From assembly GCA_020060765.1 (NCBI GenBank), contig JAGUZQ010000028.1, positions 1 to 46,805 of the forward strand: DNA of 46,805 nt. The letters run 5' to 3'. Position 1 is the first letter of the stretch. The number at the start of each line of letters is the position of its first letter. Under the pieces are notes generated by a model. That model did not search any database. It saw only the letters and a list, made by a program, of their open reading frames with translations, and had not been told where the DNA came from. The translations under genes and the position numbers were made by a program. Shown here piece after piece: positions 34,693-42,758 of this stretch. The stretch comes from Planctomycetota bacterium (GTDB lineage Bacteria; Planctomycetota; SZUA-567).

Positions 34693-37044
34693 ATGTCATT
34701 ATTTCAGGCTAACGCGGAGCGTCGCGCCGGGGAATTGCGGGAACTTATCCGGCATCACAACGAGTTGTACTACAACCAGAGCGCCCCGGAAATCAGCGAC
34801 CAGGAATACGATACCCTGCTGCGGGAACTGGCCGACATCGAGGCCGAATACCCGGAGCTGGTTACCTCCGACAGCCCTACCCAAACCGTAGGCGCGACTT
34901 TGTCTGACCATACAAGCGCCGAATCTCCGGATAGCGGCAAGCCTGAAACCGTCAAACACGCCATTCCCATGTTGAGCATTGCCAACACCTATTCCGACGA
35001 GGAAATCCGCAAATGGCACGGACGCGTGCTGGCCGGTTTGAAAAAAGCGGAGATCAAGGACGCGCCTGAATTCGTGGTCGAACTTAAGATCGACGGGCTG
35101 GCGGTGTCGCTCGTGTATGAAAACGGAAAACTGATCCAGGCCGCCACGCGCGGCGACGGCAAGGTCGGCGAGGACGTGACGGAAAACGCGAAGCGCATTG
35201 CCGATATTCCGCAAACCCTGTCCGGCGGCGGCCTGTTCGATCAGGTTCCGGAAAGGCTGGAAGCGCGGGGCGAGGTGTATATGTCGCACGCCTCTTTCGC
35301 GCTCGTCAGACAGGAACAGGAGGACGGAGGCGCGGAGCGGCTTTTCGCCAACCCCCGTAACGCCGCGGCGGGAACCCTGAAAACGCTTGACCCGGAGGTG
35401 GTCGAAAAAAGACAACTCTCCGCCTGGATTTATTCCATTCCCGATGGCGCGACTCACGGCCTTTCCTCCCACGCTGAAATTCTGGCGAAACTGGAAGGCT
35501 GGGGCTTTCCGGTTAATCCCGTGCGCAAACTCTGCAAAACCGTGGAGGAGATTTTCGCCTTCCGCGACGAGATGGACATCAAACGCCACGAACTTCCCTA
35601 CGACACCGACGGCCTGGTGATAAAAGTGAATTCGCTTTCGCAGCAGGCGGCATTGGGCTTCGACGCGAAAAGCCCGCGCTGGGCTACGGCGTACAAATTC
35701 GCGCCCGAACAAGCCGAGACCACTCTGAAGGAAATCCGCCTGCAGGTAGGCAAACTCGGCACGATCACGCCTGTCGCCGACCTGGAGCCAGTTTTCCTTT
35801 CCGGCTCTACCATCACCCATGCCAGTCTGCACAACGCCAGCCTGATCAGACAAAAAGATATCCGCGTCGGCGACCGGGTGATTATCGAAAAAGCAGGCGA
35901 GATCATCCCGCAGGTAGTGAAAAGCCTGCCGGTGAAACGCACCGGCGCGGAAATAATTTTCGTCGAACCGGAAAGCTGCCCTGTCTGCGGCGGCGAGATT
36001 TTGCGCAACGTTACAAACGAGGAAACCGAGAAGGAAACCGTGACCCACTTCTGCCTCAGTGTTTCCTGCCCCGCGAAACTTCGCGGCATGATTCTGCATT
36101 TCGTTTCGCGCGACGCCATGGACATCGAAGGCTTTGGCCCGGCGGTGGTCGACCAACTGCTGGAGAAAAAAATGATCGCCGACGTCGCCGACCTGTACCG
36201 GCTGACCCGGGAACAGCTCGTGCCTCTGGAGAGGCTGGAGGAAAAGTCGGCGGACAATCTGCTTGCGTCGCTAAATCTATCGAAAAAACGCGGCCTGGCG
36301 CGGGTGCTGTCGGCTTTAAGCATTCCGCATGTCGGCGCAACGGTCAGCCAACTGATCGCGAAACATTTCGGCACGCTGGAAAGTTTGAAAGAAGCTACTG
36401 CCGACAACATCTCCGCGCTTGACGCCGGGTCTTCGGTCGCATACCGGACGCTGGGTAACAAGGCGGCGAAAATGATTTATACCGAACTGCGGAAGGAAGA
36501 TGTGCGCGAAATTCTGCAAGCCCCCGACGGCGGTAGTCTATTGCAGAAAATAAAAAGCCTGCGCCTGCCCGGATTGGGCGAGCTGAAACTGGAGGCGCTG
36601 GCTGGCGCGTTTTCATCCCCCGAGGAATTGCTGGCGTCTAGCACGGAAAAAATCTCGCTGGTGGAAATGGGCTCTTCAGCCGTGAACCGCACAATCGGCC
36701 CGGCGGTAGCCGAATCCTTGAGCCGCTTTCTCGCCAGCGCTGCAGGCAGCGCTTTGCTTGAACGCCTGAAGGTGGCGGGGGTAAGCATGGAAGCGCTGGA
36801 AGCAGCGGCGCGAACCGAAGCGGCGGGAAAGGTTTTTGTCCTGACCGGCACGATGGAAAACCTCGGCCGCGCGGAAGCGAAAAAAATCATAGAAGCGGCG
36901 GGCGGCACGGTCGCCTCTTCGGTCGGTCGCAAGGTCGATTATCTCGTAGCTGGGGAAAACGCCGGCAGCAAGCTGGACAAAGCCAACGAACTCGGCGTCG
37001 CCGTGATCGGGAAAGATGAGCTGCTGCGGTTGTGCGGAAAATAA
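34693..37044 (+). CDS. ligA: NAD-dependent DNA ligase with duplicated HhH module
   Basis: LigA of 783 residues, about 110 longer than E. coli LigA. Domain Ia and the nucleotidyltransferase with adenylation site K132 (VELKIDGLAVSL) and LFANPRNAAAGTLK; OB fold; Cys4 zinc finger (C429, C432, C454, C459); HhH region; BRCT (711-783, AGKVFVLTGTMENLGRAEA). The extra length is in the HhH region: residues 540-600 (LSIPHVGATVSQL...) and 622-682 (LRLPGLGELKLEA...) look like two copies of one module, each ending with an SSV-like Gly/Ser pair before TLG/TIG. Start ATG 34693 is favoured over 34573, whose extra residues overlap the promoter. It seals nicks in replication and repair. Confidence 0.95.
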   Translation: MSLFQANAERRAGELRELIRHHNELYYNQSAPEISDQEYDTLLRELADIEAEYPELVTSDSPTQTVGATLSDHTSAESPDSGKPETVKHAIPMLSIANTYSDEEIRKWHGRVLAGLKKAEIKDAPEFVVELKIDGLAVSLVYENGKLIQAATRGDGKVGEDVTENAKRIADIPQTLSGGGLFDQVPERLEARGEVYMSHASFALVRQEQEDGGAERLFANPRNAAAGTLKTLDPEVVEKRQLSAWIYSIPDGATHGLSSHAEILAKLEGWGFPVNPVRKLCKTVEEIFAFRDEMDIKRHELPYDTDGLVIKVNSLSQQAALGFDAKSPRWATAYKFAPEQAETTLKEIRLQVGKLGTITPVADLEPVFLSGSTITHASLHNASLIRQKDIRVGDRVIIEKAGEIIPQVVKSLPVKRTGAEIIFVEPESCPVCGGEILRNVTNEETEKETVTHFCLSVSCPAKLRGMILHFVSRDAMDIEGFGPAVVDQLLEKKMIADVADLYRLTREQLVPLERLEEKSADNLLASLNLSKKRGLARVLSALSIPHVGATVSQLIAKHFGTLESLKEATADNISALDAGSSVAYRTLGNKAAKMIYTELRKEDVREILQAPDGGSLLQKIKSLRLPGLGELKLEALAGAFSSPEELLASSTEKISLVEMGSSAVNRTIGPAVAESLSRFLASAAGSALLERLKVAGVSMEALEAAARTEAAGKVFVLTGTMENLGRAEAKKIIEAAGGTVASSVGRKVDYLVAGENAGSKLDKANELGVAVIGKDELLRLCGK

Positions 37045-37059
37045 CTGGAGACTGCCCCT

Positions 37060-37548
37060 ATGCCCTACATGCCAATAGCCGGAACGCTCGGTTACATTCT
37101 TTCGCCTGACAGGGAAAAGGTTTTACTGGTGCATCGCAACGCGCGCGGCGACGACGACCAGCTTGGTAAATATAACGGACTCGGCGGCAAGATGGAGCCG
37201 GACGAAGACGTCGCCAGTTGCATGAAGCGCGAAATCCGGGAAGAGGCGGGAATCGAAGTCGTGCGCATGACCTTGCGCGGGACGATCAACTGGACCGGCT
37301 TCGGCCCCAAGGGCGAGGACTGGTTGGGGTTCATTTTCCGCATCGAGGAATTCAGCGGCACGCCTTATGCAAAAAACGAGGAAGGCGACCTGTCGTGGGT
37401 GCCGGTGAGCGAGATGATGGAACTGCCGATGTGGGATGGTGATCGCTATTTCCTGCCGCTGGTCTTCGACGCCGACGAGCGCATTTTCCACGGTTACATG
37501 CCTTATGAAAACGACCAGCCAAAGTCGTGGCGGTACGTGAGGATTTAG
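37060..37548 (+). CDS. Nudix hydrolase, MutT/8-oxo-dGTP type
   Basis: Protein of 162 residues. The Nudix box is complete: G43-x5-E49-x7-R57-E58-x-x-E61-E62-x-G64 in GKMEPDEDVASCMKREIREE. Surrounding features (WTGFGPKGEDWLGFIF, WDGDRYFLPLVFD) are those of the MTH1/MutT-like 8-oxo-dGTPase branch. It cleanses oxidised nucleotides. Begins 15 bp after ligA; with the next gene it makes a repair group. Confidence 0.92.
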   Translation: MPYMPIAGTLGYILSPDREKVLLVHRNARGDDDQLGKYNGLGGKMEPDEDVASCMKREIREEAGIEVVRMTLRGTINWTGFGPKGEDWLGFIFRIEEFSGTPYAKNEEGDLSWVPVSEMMELPMWDGDRYFLPLVFDADERIFHGYMPYENDQPKSWRYVRI

Positions 37549-37550
37549 CC

Positions 37551-37979
37551 ATGCGACTCTGGTCATTGCACCCATGCTATCTCGACGCTAAGGGACTGGT
37601 CGCCTTGTGGCGGGAGGCTTTGCTGGCGCAGAAGGTTCTGCAGGGCGGCACCAGGGGTTACACGCGGCATCCGCAACTGACGCGCTTTCGGGAAACAGAA
37701 AATCCCCTCGCCGCGATAGCCTCCTACCTGCGCGCGGTTAATGCCGAAGCGTCGGCACGGGGTTATCATTTCGACCATGCCAAAATCGCGCCACTGCATT
37801 CACGCGCAAAAATTGCAGTCACTTCCGGCCAAATTGCCTGCGAGTTCGAACACCTCAAACGTAAACTGAAAATCCGCGACCGGGAAAAATCCGGGCAACT
37901 GAATAGCATAGACCACCCCCGGCCGCACCCGTTGTTTCGCATCGTTCCCGGCGCAGTCGCGGAATGGGAGCGCGCCTGA
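37551..37979 (+). CDS. Pyrimidine dimer DNA glycosylase (endonuclease V, DenV-like)
   Basis: Protein of about 142 residues starting MRLWSLHPCYLDAKGLVALWREALLAQ, the conserved beginning of the DenV-related pyrimidine dimer glycosylase family; also GYTRHPQLTRF and YHFDHAKI. These enzymes excise UV dimers and nick the strand. It starts two bases after the Nudix stop. The ATG at 37551 is chosen because the family begins there. Confidence 0.85.
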   Translation: MRLWSLHPCYLDAKGLVALWREALLAQKVLQGGTRGYTRHPQLTRFRETENPLAAIASYLRAVNAEASARGYHFDHAKIAPLHSRAKIAVTSGQIACEFEHLKRKLKIRDREKSGQLNSIDHPRPHPLFRIVPGAVAEWERA

Positions 37980-38067
37980 TCTTTGCGGCGGATGTTTTGC
38001 CTTTCCTGCTTGACGGTAATTTTAAAAAATATTTTTGCATAAGGAGAAACTAATCGTAAAATCAAGG

Positions 38068-38096
38068 ATGACAAGGTGTTGAGCTTAAGTTATACT
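38068..38096 (+). promoter_or_regulatory. Promoter of the HD-domain gene
   Basis: ATGACA (38068-38073), 17 bases, TATACT (38091-38096). Start near 38103, leader about 43 bases. Confidence 0.6.
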
Positions 38097-38145
38097 TTTG
38101 TTTGCATCGAATTCGGGTTTTGTTGGTAAATCAATAGGGGAATCC

Positions 38146-39048
38146 ATGGAGAAATCGCAACTTTCCGAACTGGTCGATTCCGCCAGCCCCCGTAGCGTCA
38201 TGGGCGAAGTGGAAGACATCATGACGCAGATTTCCCCCGCTATTGACCTGTCCCGGTTCGCGGTTTGTTTCGAGGATGTGCTTGCCCTGTTCGAGGGCGG
38301 GTATCCCGGCTATCGCGCCTGCAATCTCGAATACCACGATCTCAAGCACACTACCGATACACTCCTGGCGCTGGCGCGGCTGATCCATGGGGCAGTGGTA
38401 GAAAAGAAACCGATGACTCTGCATAATATCGAACTGGCGCTGATCACCGCGCTGCTGCACGACACCGGCTATATCCAGACCGAGGACGACGACGAGGGCA
38501 CCGGGGCGAAATACACGGCGGTGCATATTGAGCGCAGCCTCGATTTCATGAGAAAATATTACGCCGCCAACGACTTCACCCAAACCGACCTGAAAATTTC
38601 CGAACAGATCTTGCGCTGTACGGGCTTGACGGTAAAAATCAGCGAAGTCAAATTCCACAGCGGCGATGTGGAAATGCTGGGCAAGATGATGGGCACGGCC
38701 GACCTGCTGGGGCAGATGGGTGACCGCTGCTACCTGGAGAAACTGCTGTTTCTCTACCACGAATTCCGCGAGGGCAAGGTTGGCGACTACCGCAACGAAC
38801 TCGACCTGCTGGAAAAGACAGTCGGGTTTTACGAGATGACCGTCAAGCGCCTGACCAAGGATCTGGGCGGGGTCGACCGGCTGATGCGCCCGCATTTCCG
38901 CGTGCGCTGGAACATCGACCACAACCTCTACGCCGAAGCCATTGAGCGGCAGATCGAATACCTGGTGAAAATCCTGGACGAGGATCGCGACAATTACCGT
39001 TCCCACCTCAAGCGCGACGGCTTGGTGAGCAAACTGGAAAGACTTTAG
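38146..39048 (+). CDS. HD-domain phosphohydrolase-like protein
   Basis: Protein of 300 residues. HD motif parts are YHDLKHTTD (H64, H68), LLHDTGYI (H105, D106) and a later Asp in MMGTADLLGQ. This is the HDc fold of metal-dependent phosphohydrolases; the later His/Asp residues appear intact, and no GYP motif is present, so it is not a typical c-di-GMP HD-GYP enzyme. Start at 38146 has AGGGGAATCC; upstream ATG 38098 lies within the promoter region. Possible substrates include cyclic nucleotides or (p)ppGpp-like compounds; not decided by the sequence. Confidence 0.82.
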   Translation: MEKSQLSELVDSASPRSVMGEVEDIMTQISPAIDLSRFAVCFEDVLALFEGGYPGYRACNLEYHDLKHTTDTLLALARLIHGAVVEKKPMTLHNIELALITALLHDTGYIQTEDDDEGTGAKYTAVHIERSLDFMRKYYAANDFTQTDLKISEQILRCTGLTVKISEVKFHSGDVEMLGKMMGTADLLGQMGDRCYLEKLLFLYHEFREGKVGDYRNELDLLEKTVGFYEMTVKRLTKDLGGVDRLMRPHFRVRWNIDHNLYAEAIERQIEYLVKILDEDRDNYRSHLKRDGLVSKLERL

Positions 39049-39049
39049 C

Positions 39050-39550
39050 CGTCCGCCTTCGAATTCAGGGTAAGGTATCGCCTCAAATCGCATTGAACGC
39101 CATCTATCACCCTGTCAGTAAATAATAGCTGAATACGTTTGGGGCACCTGGTCGATATATCCAATTTGAGAAAAACGGCGAATTCTTGGCGGTGATGGAG
39201 GCCATGCAAGCGCAAAAGTACCCCCGTCGGCGCCTGCTGAATCAGCAGAAGATAATCCGCAATTACCGCCAGATTGTGCGCCGACAGCATCGCCCAAAAC
39301 TCCTGCTCCACCAGCTCGTGACTCTTGCTGCGAAATACGGTTTGTGCCTTGCCATGGCGCACCGTCATTAAATGCACCTTCATTTCGTCATGGCACATCT
39401 CGATGTCCCAGAGCCAATGATAGACCCGTGCGAACTTTTCCGGCGTGATGCGACGGTCGAACGCAGTCGTGATCAGGCGGTGCTCCACTTTGCCAATGCG
39501 GTAAGCGATCAGCCATCCCGCGCACAATATCTGGCAAATCTTGTGTGACT
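39050..39550 (-). pseudogene. Degraded IS4-family transposase (C-terminal part)
   Basis: The minus-strand frame gives about 130 residues like the C-terminal half of IS4-type transposases: AGWLIAYRIGKVEHRLITTAFD, FRSKSHELVEQEFWAMLSAHN. The IS4 YREK signature Y-x2-R-x3-E-x6-K appears as Y-x2-L-x3-E-x6-K (YHWLWDIEMCHDEMK), so Arg is lost; the Glu is the third catalytic acid. The first two Asp and the N-terminal half are absent, and no terminal repeats were found. It overlaps the ricT promoter region, which takes its -10 (TATAAT, 39567) from DNA just beyond the remnant. The gap 39049-39637 holds nothing else. Confidence 0.75.
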
Positions 39551-39566
39551 GGACGCGTTTTTTCGG

Positions 39567-39572
39567 TATAAT
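39567..39572 (+). promoter_or_regulatory. Perfect TATAAT upstream of ricT
   Basis: Consensus -10 at 39567-39572, about 66 bases before ATG 39638. The best -35 (TTGTGT, 39541-39546) is 20 bases away, too far for an ideal promoter. It lies at the 5' end of the transposase remnant. Confidence 0.4.
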
Positions 39573-39637
39573 CACGGGTTGTGCGAAAGCGGCCGGTACG
39601 CGGTCGCGTCGCGGCAGCTTTATGATTGGGAGAAGCA

Positions 39638-40552
39638 ATGGCCAAATACCTGGCATCAGTCCGTTACGGCCTGATGGCGACAACGGAAAATTTCCAGACC
39701 GACGAGGAAGGGCTTGCCGTCGGCAATACCGTAATCATCAAAACCGAGCGCGGAATCGAGTGGGGCGACATCCTCCATCCCGTCCAGCAGATCGACCGTG
39801 AGATCAAGGGGCTGGGGCAATTGCTCCGCGCCGCCACGGAAACCGATTTGGGCATCATCAAGCACATCCGGGAAGCGAAGGAACCGGAGGAGATGAGCTA
39901 TTGCCGCAAGGCGGTGCAGGAGCGGAAACTTCCCATGCGGATGGTGGGAGTGGAACATCTCTTCAGCAGCGACAAGGTGATTTTCTATTTCCTCGCCGAC
40001 GGCCGGGTCGACTTCCGGGAACTGGTGAAGGAACTCGCCCGCCGCTACCGCACCCGGATCGAGATGCGCCAGATCGGAGTGCGGGACGAGGCGCGGCTGC
40101 TGGCGGATTACGAGCACTGCGGCCGCGAACTCTGCTGCCGCACCTTCCTGCGCAGCATGGAACCGGTCACCATGCGAATGGCCAAGATCCAGAAAACCAC
40201 CCTCGATCCCTCGAAAATCTCGGGTCATTGCGGCAGGCTGATGTGCTGCCTCCGCTTCGAGGATCTGGTTTATACGGAACTGCGCAAGGACCTGCCTCGC
40301 CGGGGAGACTTCATCCGCACCGCCACTATGCGGGGCGAGGTGATCAACCAGCATATCATCAAGCAGACCGTAACGATTCAACTCGGCGACGGCGCGCGCG
40401 AGGAAATCCATATTTCGGAAATTCTCGAACGCAAGCCCGGCAAGAAAAGCGGCCGCGACGAGTATGAAAAACGTAACGAACGAAAAAGCCCACCCCCGTC
40501 CGGCGGCGGCGAGAAGCCGGCTGCTGCTCCCTCCGGGAGCGAGGAAGAATGA
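39638..40552 (+). CDS. PSP1/RicT (YaaT)-family protein
   Basis: Protein of 304 residues of the PSP1 family. Cys pairs C161, C166, C167 (HCGRELCC) and C198, C203, C204 (GHCGRLMCC) are those that bind Fe-S in the B. subtilis RicA-RicF-RicT complex, which helps mRNA maturation with RNase Y. The N-terminal domain (VGNTVIIKTERGIEWGDIL) is typical. The C-terminal 50 residues are charged and Ser/Pro/Gly-rich. The start is ATG 39638 with GGGAGAAG upstream; an in-frame TTG at 39626 is less likely. The stop overlaps the next ATG by four bases. RicA and RicF are not seen. Confidence 0.87.
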   Translation: MAKYLASVRYGLMATTENFQTDEEGLAVGNTVIIKTERGIEWGDILHPVQQIDREIKGLGQLLRAATETDLGIIKHIREAKEPEEMSYCRKAVQERKLPMRMVGVEHLFSSDKVIFYFLADGRVDFRELVKELARRYRTRIEMRQIGVRDEARLLADYEHCGRELCCRTFLRSMEPVTMRMAKIQKTTLDPSKISGHCGRLMCCLRFEDLVYTELRKDLPRRGDFIRTATMRGEVINQHIIKQTVTIQLGDGAREEIHISEILERKPGKKSGRDEYEKRNERKSPPPSGGGEKPAAAPSGSEEE

Positions 40553-40962
40553 CTGCCCAACAGCATCTGGAAATAATCAGCCGCCTGGCGCGGGAAGACG
40601 GGCGTTACCAGACCGAAGCGTTCCTCTTTGTGTCTGACGCTATCGGCAAAACCGTCAAGTGGATACAGGAAGGCATCATCCATCCCCTGGTCGAAGACGG
40701 AGAACGGGAAGAGGGGCAGAATTCCTTCCACGTTTCCGGCAAGGAATTGCTGGTGGGAATCCGGCTGCTGGCGCAGAAGCGCTGGGGACTGCTGGCACCC
40801 CACGTTCTGCGGGGTTGGGGCGTGACCGGAACCGAGGATTTCGGGGAGATAGTTTTTCTCATGGTCGAATGCGAGGAACTGAGCTGGCATAAACGGGAGT
40901 GCGACACCCGCGAGGATTTCGCCGACGGCTTCGATTTCGACACCGCCTTCACGGTCGATTGA
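40549..40962 (+). CDS. TIGR04138-type protein of planctomycetes and verrucomicrobia
   Basis: Protein of 137 residues matching the small family of unknown function known from Planctomycetes, Verrucomicrobia and relatives: YQTEAFLFVSDAIGKTVKW, HVSGKELLVGIRLLAQKRWG, VLRGWGVTGTEDFGEIVF, DTREDFADGFDFDTAF. This is the best taxonomic marker in the window. Its ATG overlaps the ricT stop, so translation is coupled. No catalytic residues are obvious. Confidence 0.82.
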   Translation: MTAQQHLEIISRLAREDGRYQTEAFLFVSDAIGKTVKWIQEGIIHPLVEDGEREEGQNSFHVSGKELLVGIRLLAQKRWGLLAPHVLRGWGVTGTEDFGEIVFLMVECEELSWHKRECDTREDFADGFDFDTAFTVD

Positions 40963-40969
40963 GGTAAGA

Positions 40970-41416
40970 ATGCTGCCGAATTTTTCCTTCGTCATTCCCG
41001 GCAAGCTGGCCGGCATGGGCTGCCCCTACGATTGGGAGCAGGCGCTCTGGCTGCTGAAACGGCACAAAGTCGCGGGTGTGGTGTCGCTTACCACGTCCGC
41101 GCCGGACAGAAAAAATTTCGATACTTCCGGCGTGGAACTGCTGCATCTGGCGATAGACGATTTCACTCCGCCCGCGCCGGAACAGATTCTGGCTTTCATC
41201 GACTTCACCGACCGGATCATCGCGTCCGGCGGCGCGGTGACGGTGCATTGCGGCGCGGGCATGGGTCGTACCGGCGCGATGCTGGCGTGCTATCTCGTGC
41301 ATCTGGGCGAGGCTCCTGCCGAGGCGGTCGAATCGATCCGGCGCATCCGCCCCGGCTCGATCGAGACGGCGGGACAGGAACAATGCGTTTTCGCTTTTGC
41401 CGGGGATTGCCGGTAA
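40970..41416 (+). CDS. Dual-specificity protein phosphatase
   Basis: Protein of 148 residues with the signature HCGAGMGRTG (C94, R100) and the acid region DDFTPP (D63-D64). The fold and size fit cysteine-based dual-specificity or tyrosine phosphatases. It stands 75 bp before a Ser/Thr kinase gene on the same strand, which points to a kinase/phosphatase pair, though a separate promoter lies between them. It starts 8 bp after the preceding stop. Confidence 0.87.
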   Translation: MLPNFSFVIPGKLAGMGCPYDWEQALWLLKRHKVAGVVSLTTSAPDRKNFDTSGVELLHLAIDDFTPPAPEQILAFIDFTDRIIASGGAVTVHCGAGMGRTGAMLACYLVHLGEAPAEAVESIRRIRPGSIETAGQEQCVFAFAGDCR

Positions 41417-41421
41417 CTTCC

Positions 41422-41450
41422 TTGCCAGGATTCCGGGGCGGGGTTATAAT
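41422..41450 (+). promoter_or_regulatory. Strong promoter of the kinase gene
   Basis: TTGCCA (41422-41427), 17 bases, TATAAT (41445-41450). Start near 41457, leader about 35 bases. It gives the kinase its own transcription besides read-through. Confidence 0.72.
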
Positions 41451-41491
41451 ATGCTTGGTGCTGCGCCGTAAAACAGCCACGGGGAAACCAG

Positions 41492-42733
41492 ATGCCTGAA
41501 CTGGGTAAAGAACTAGATTTTTCCACCCTCGCCATCGCCCACAAGATTCTCACGCGCGAGCAGATCGAGGACGCGCAGGCGCTGATCGACCAGGAAGCGC
41601 TTAACGGCAAGCCCCGCCGCGACCTGGAAGACATCCTCATGGAGCGGGGAATACTCAAGGCCGAGGAGGTGTGGGCGCTCTACAAGGCGCGCGACCGCAT
41701 GATGCGCGACGCCCAGACCCGCGGCCACCGGATCGGCGGCTACGAGATCATCGACAAGGTTGGCGAAGGCGGTCTGGGGGTGGTGTACAAAGCCCGGCAG
41801 CTCAGCATGGGTAGGATCATCGCCCTGAAAGTGCTGCACGAAAAGTGGGTCGGCGATGACGAATTCCGCAAGCGCTTCCTGGTCGAGGCGCGGCTGGTGG
41901 GACGCCTCAGCCATCAGAACCTGATCCAGGTCTTCGACGTCGGCCGCTACAAGGACACGCTCTACTACTCAATGGAATTCGTCGACGGCGAGACCGTCGA
42001 GGACAAGATCGAACGCGACGGGGCGATGAACATCGACGAGTCGCTGGAAATCATGTTCCAGATCACCCGCGCGCTGCAATACCTGCAAACCAGAAAAATC
42101 GTCCACCGCGACGTCAAGCCCGGCAACATCATGGTCACCAAAAACGGCGTAGCCAAGCTGGGCGACTTCGGTTTCGTCAAGTCGTCGCTGGAATCGGTGC
42201 TTTCCTCCGAAGGCGAGGTGCTCGGGACGCCCGATTACATCTCTCCCGAGGCGGCGCTGGGCGAAAAGGAAATCGACTTCCGCAGCGACCTTTATTCGCT
42301 GGGCGCGACACTGTACCACATGCTGGGGGGCGAGCCGCCCTTCGGCGGCAGCGGCTCGGACGTGATGGAATCGCACATCAAGGACAGCATCCCGCCGCTG
42401 CGCGACCTGCGCCCGGAACTGCCGGAGCGGGTGGTGTGGCTGGTGGAAAAAATGATGGCCAAGGATCCGGAAAACCGGCACCAGTCCTTCGTTGAACTGT
42501 TTGAAGACCTGGACATGCTGCGGCTGGAGGAAGGTTCCAACCTGCCGGGCGAGGCGGGGGAGAATGCGGACGCGAAACTCGCCGTCGCGCGGGGCGGACG
42601 CTCCATCGACAGCATTCTGGCGCGCGAACGCAACCTGTCCAAACAGGTGAAATATCTGAAATGGGCGCTGATCGGCAATTCCGTGCTGCTGGTCGGGGCA
42701 ATTGTCGCGCTTGTAATTCTGGCGTTGCGGTGA
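41492..42733 (+). CDS. Membrane-anchored Ser/Thr protein kinase with GspE-like N-terminus
   Basis: Protein of 413 residues. Residues 1-75 form a helical domain (FSTLAIAHKILTREQIEDAQ, RRDLEDILMERGILKAEEVW) like the N-terminal part of GspE/MshE ATPases. The Hanks kinase follows: P-loop GEGGLGVV (91-98), K113, HRD (205-207), DFG (225-227), APE-like SPEAALGE. After it are a linker and one transmembrane segment (391-412) at the very C-terminus, so it is a tail-anchored inner-membrane kinase with a cytoplasmic catalytic domain. All catalytic residues are present. RBS GGGGAAACC. Confidence 0.92.
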   Translation: MPELGKELDFSTLAIAHKILTREQIEDAQALIDQEALNGKPRRDLEDILMERGILKAEEVWALYKARDRMMRDAQTRGHRIGGYEIIDKVGEGGLGVVYKARQLSMGRIIALKVLHEKWVGDDEFRKRFLVEARLVGRLSHQNLIQVFDVGRYKDTLYYSMEFVDGETVEDKIERDGAMNIDESLEIMFQITRALQYLQTRKIVHRDVKPGNIMVTKNGVAKLGDFGFVKSSLESVLSSEGEVLGTPDYISPEAALGEKEIDFRSDLYSLGATLYHMLGGEPPFGGSGSDVMESHIKDSIPPLRDLRPELPERVVWLVEKMMAKDPENRHQSFVELFEDLDMLRLEEGSNLPGEAGENADAKLAVARGGRSIDSILARERNLSKQVKYLKWALIGNSVLLVGAIVALVILALR

Positions 42734-42758
42734 CCGTATTTTTTCGGGAGGAGTAGCG

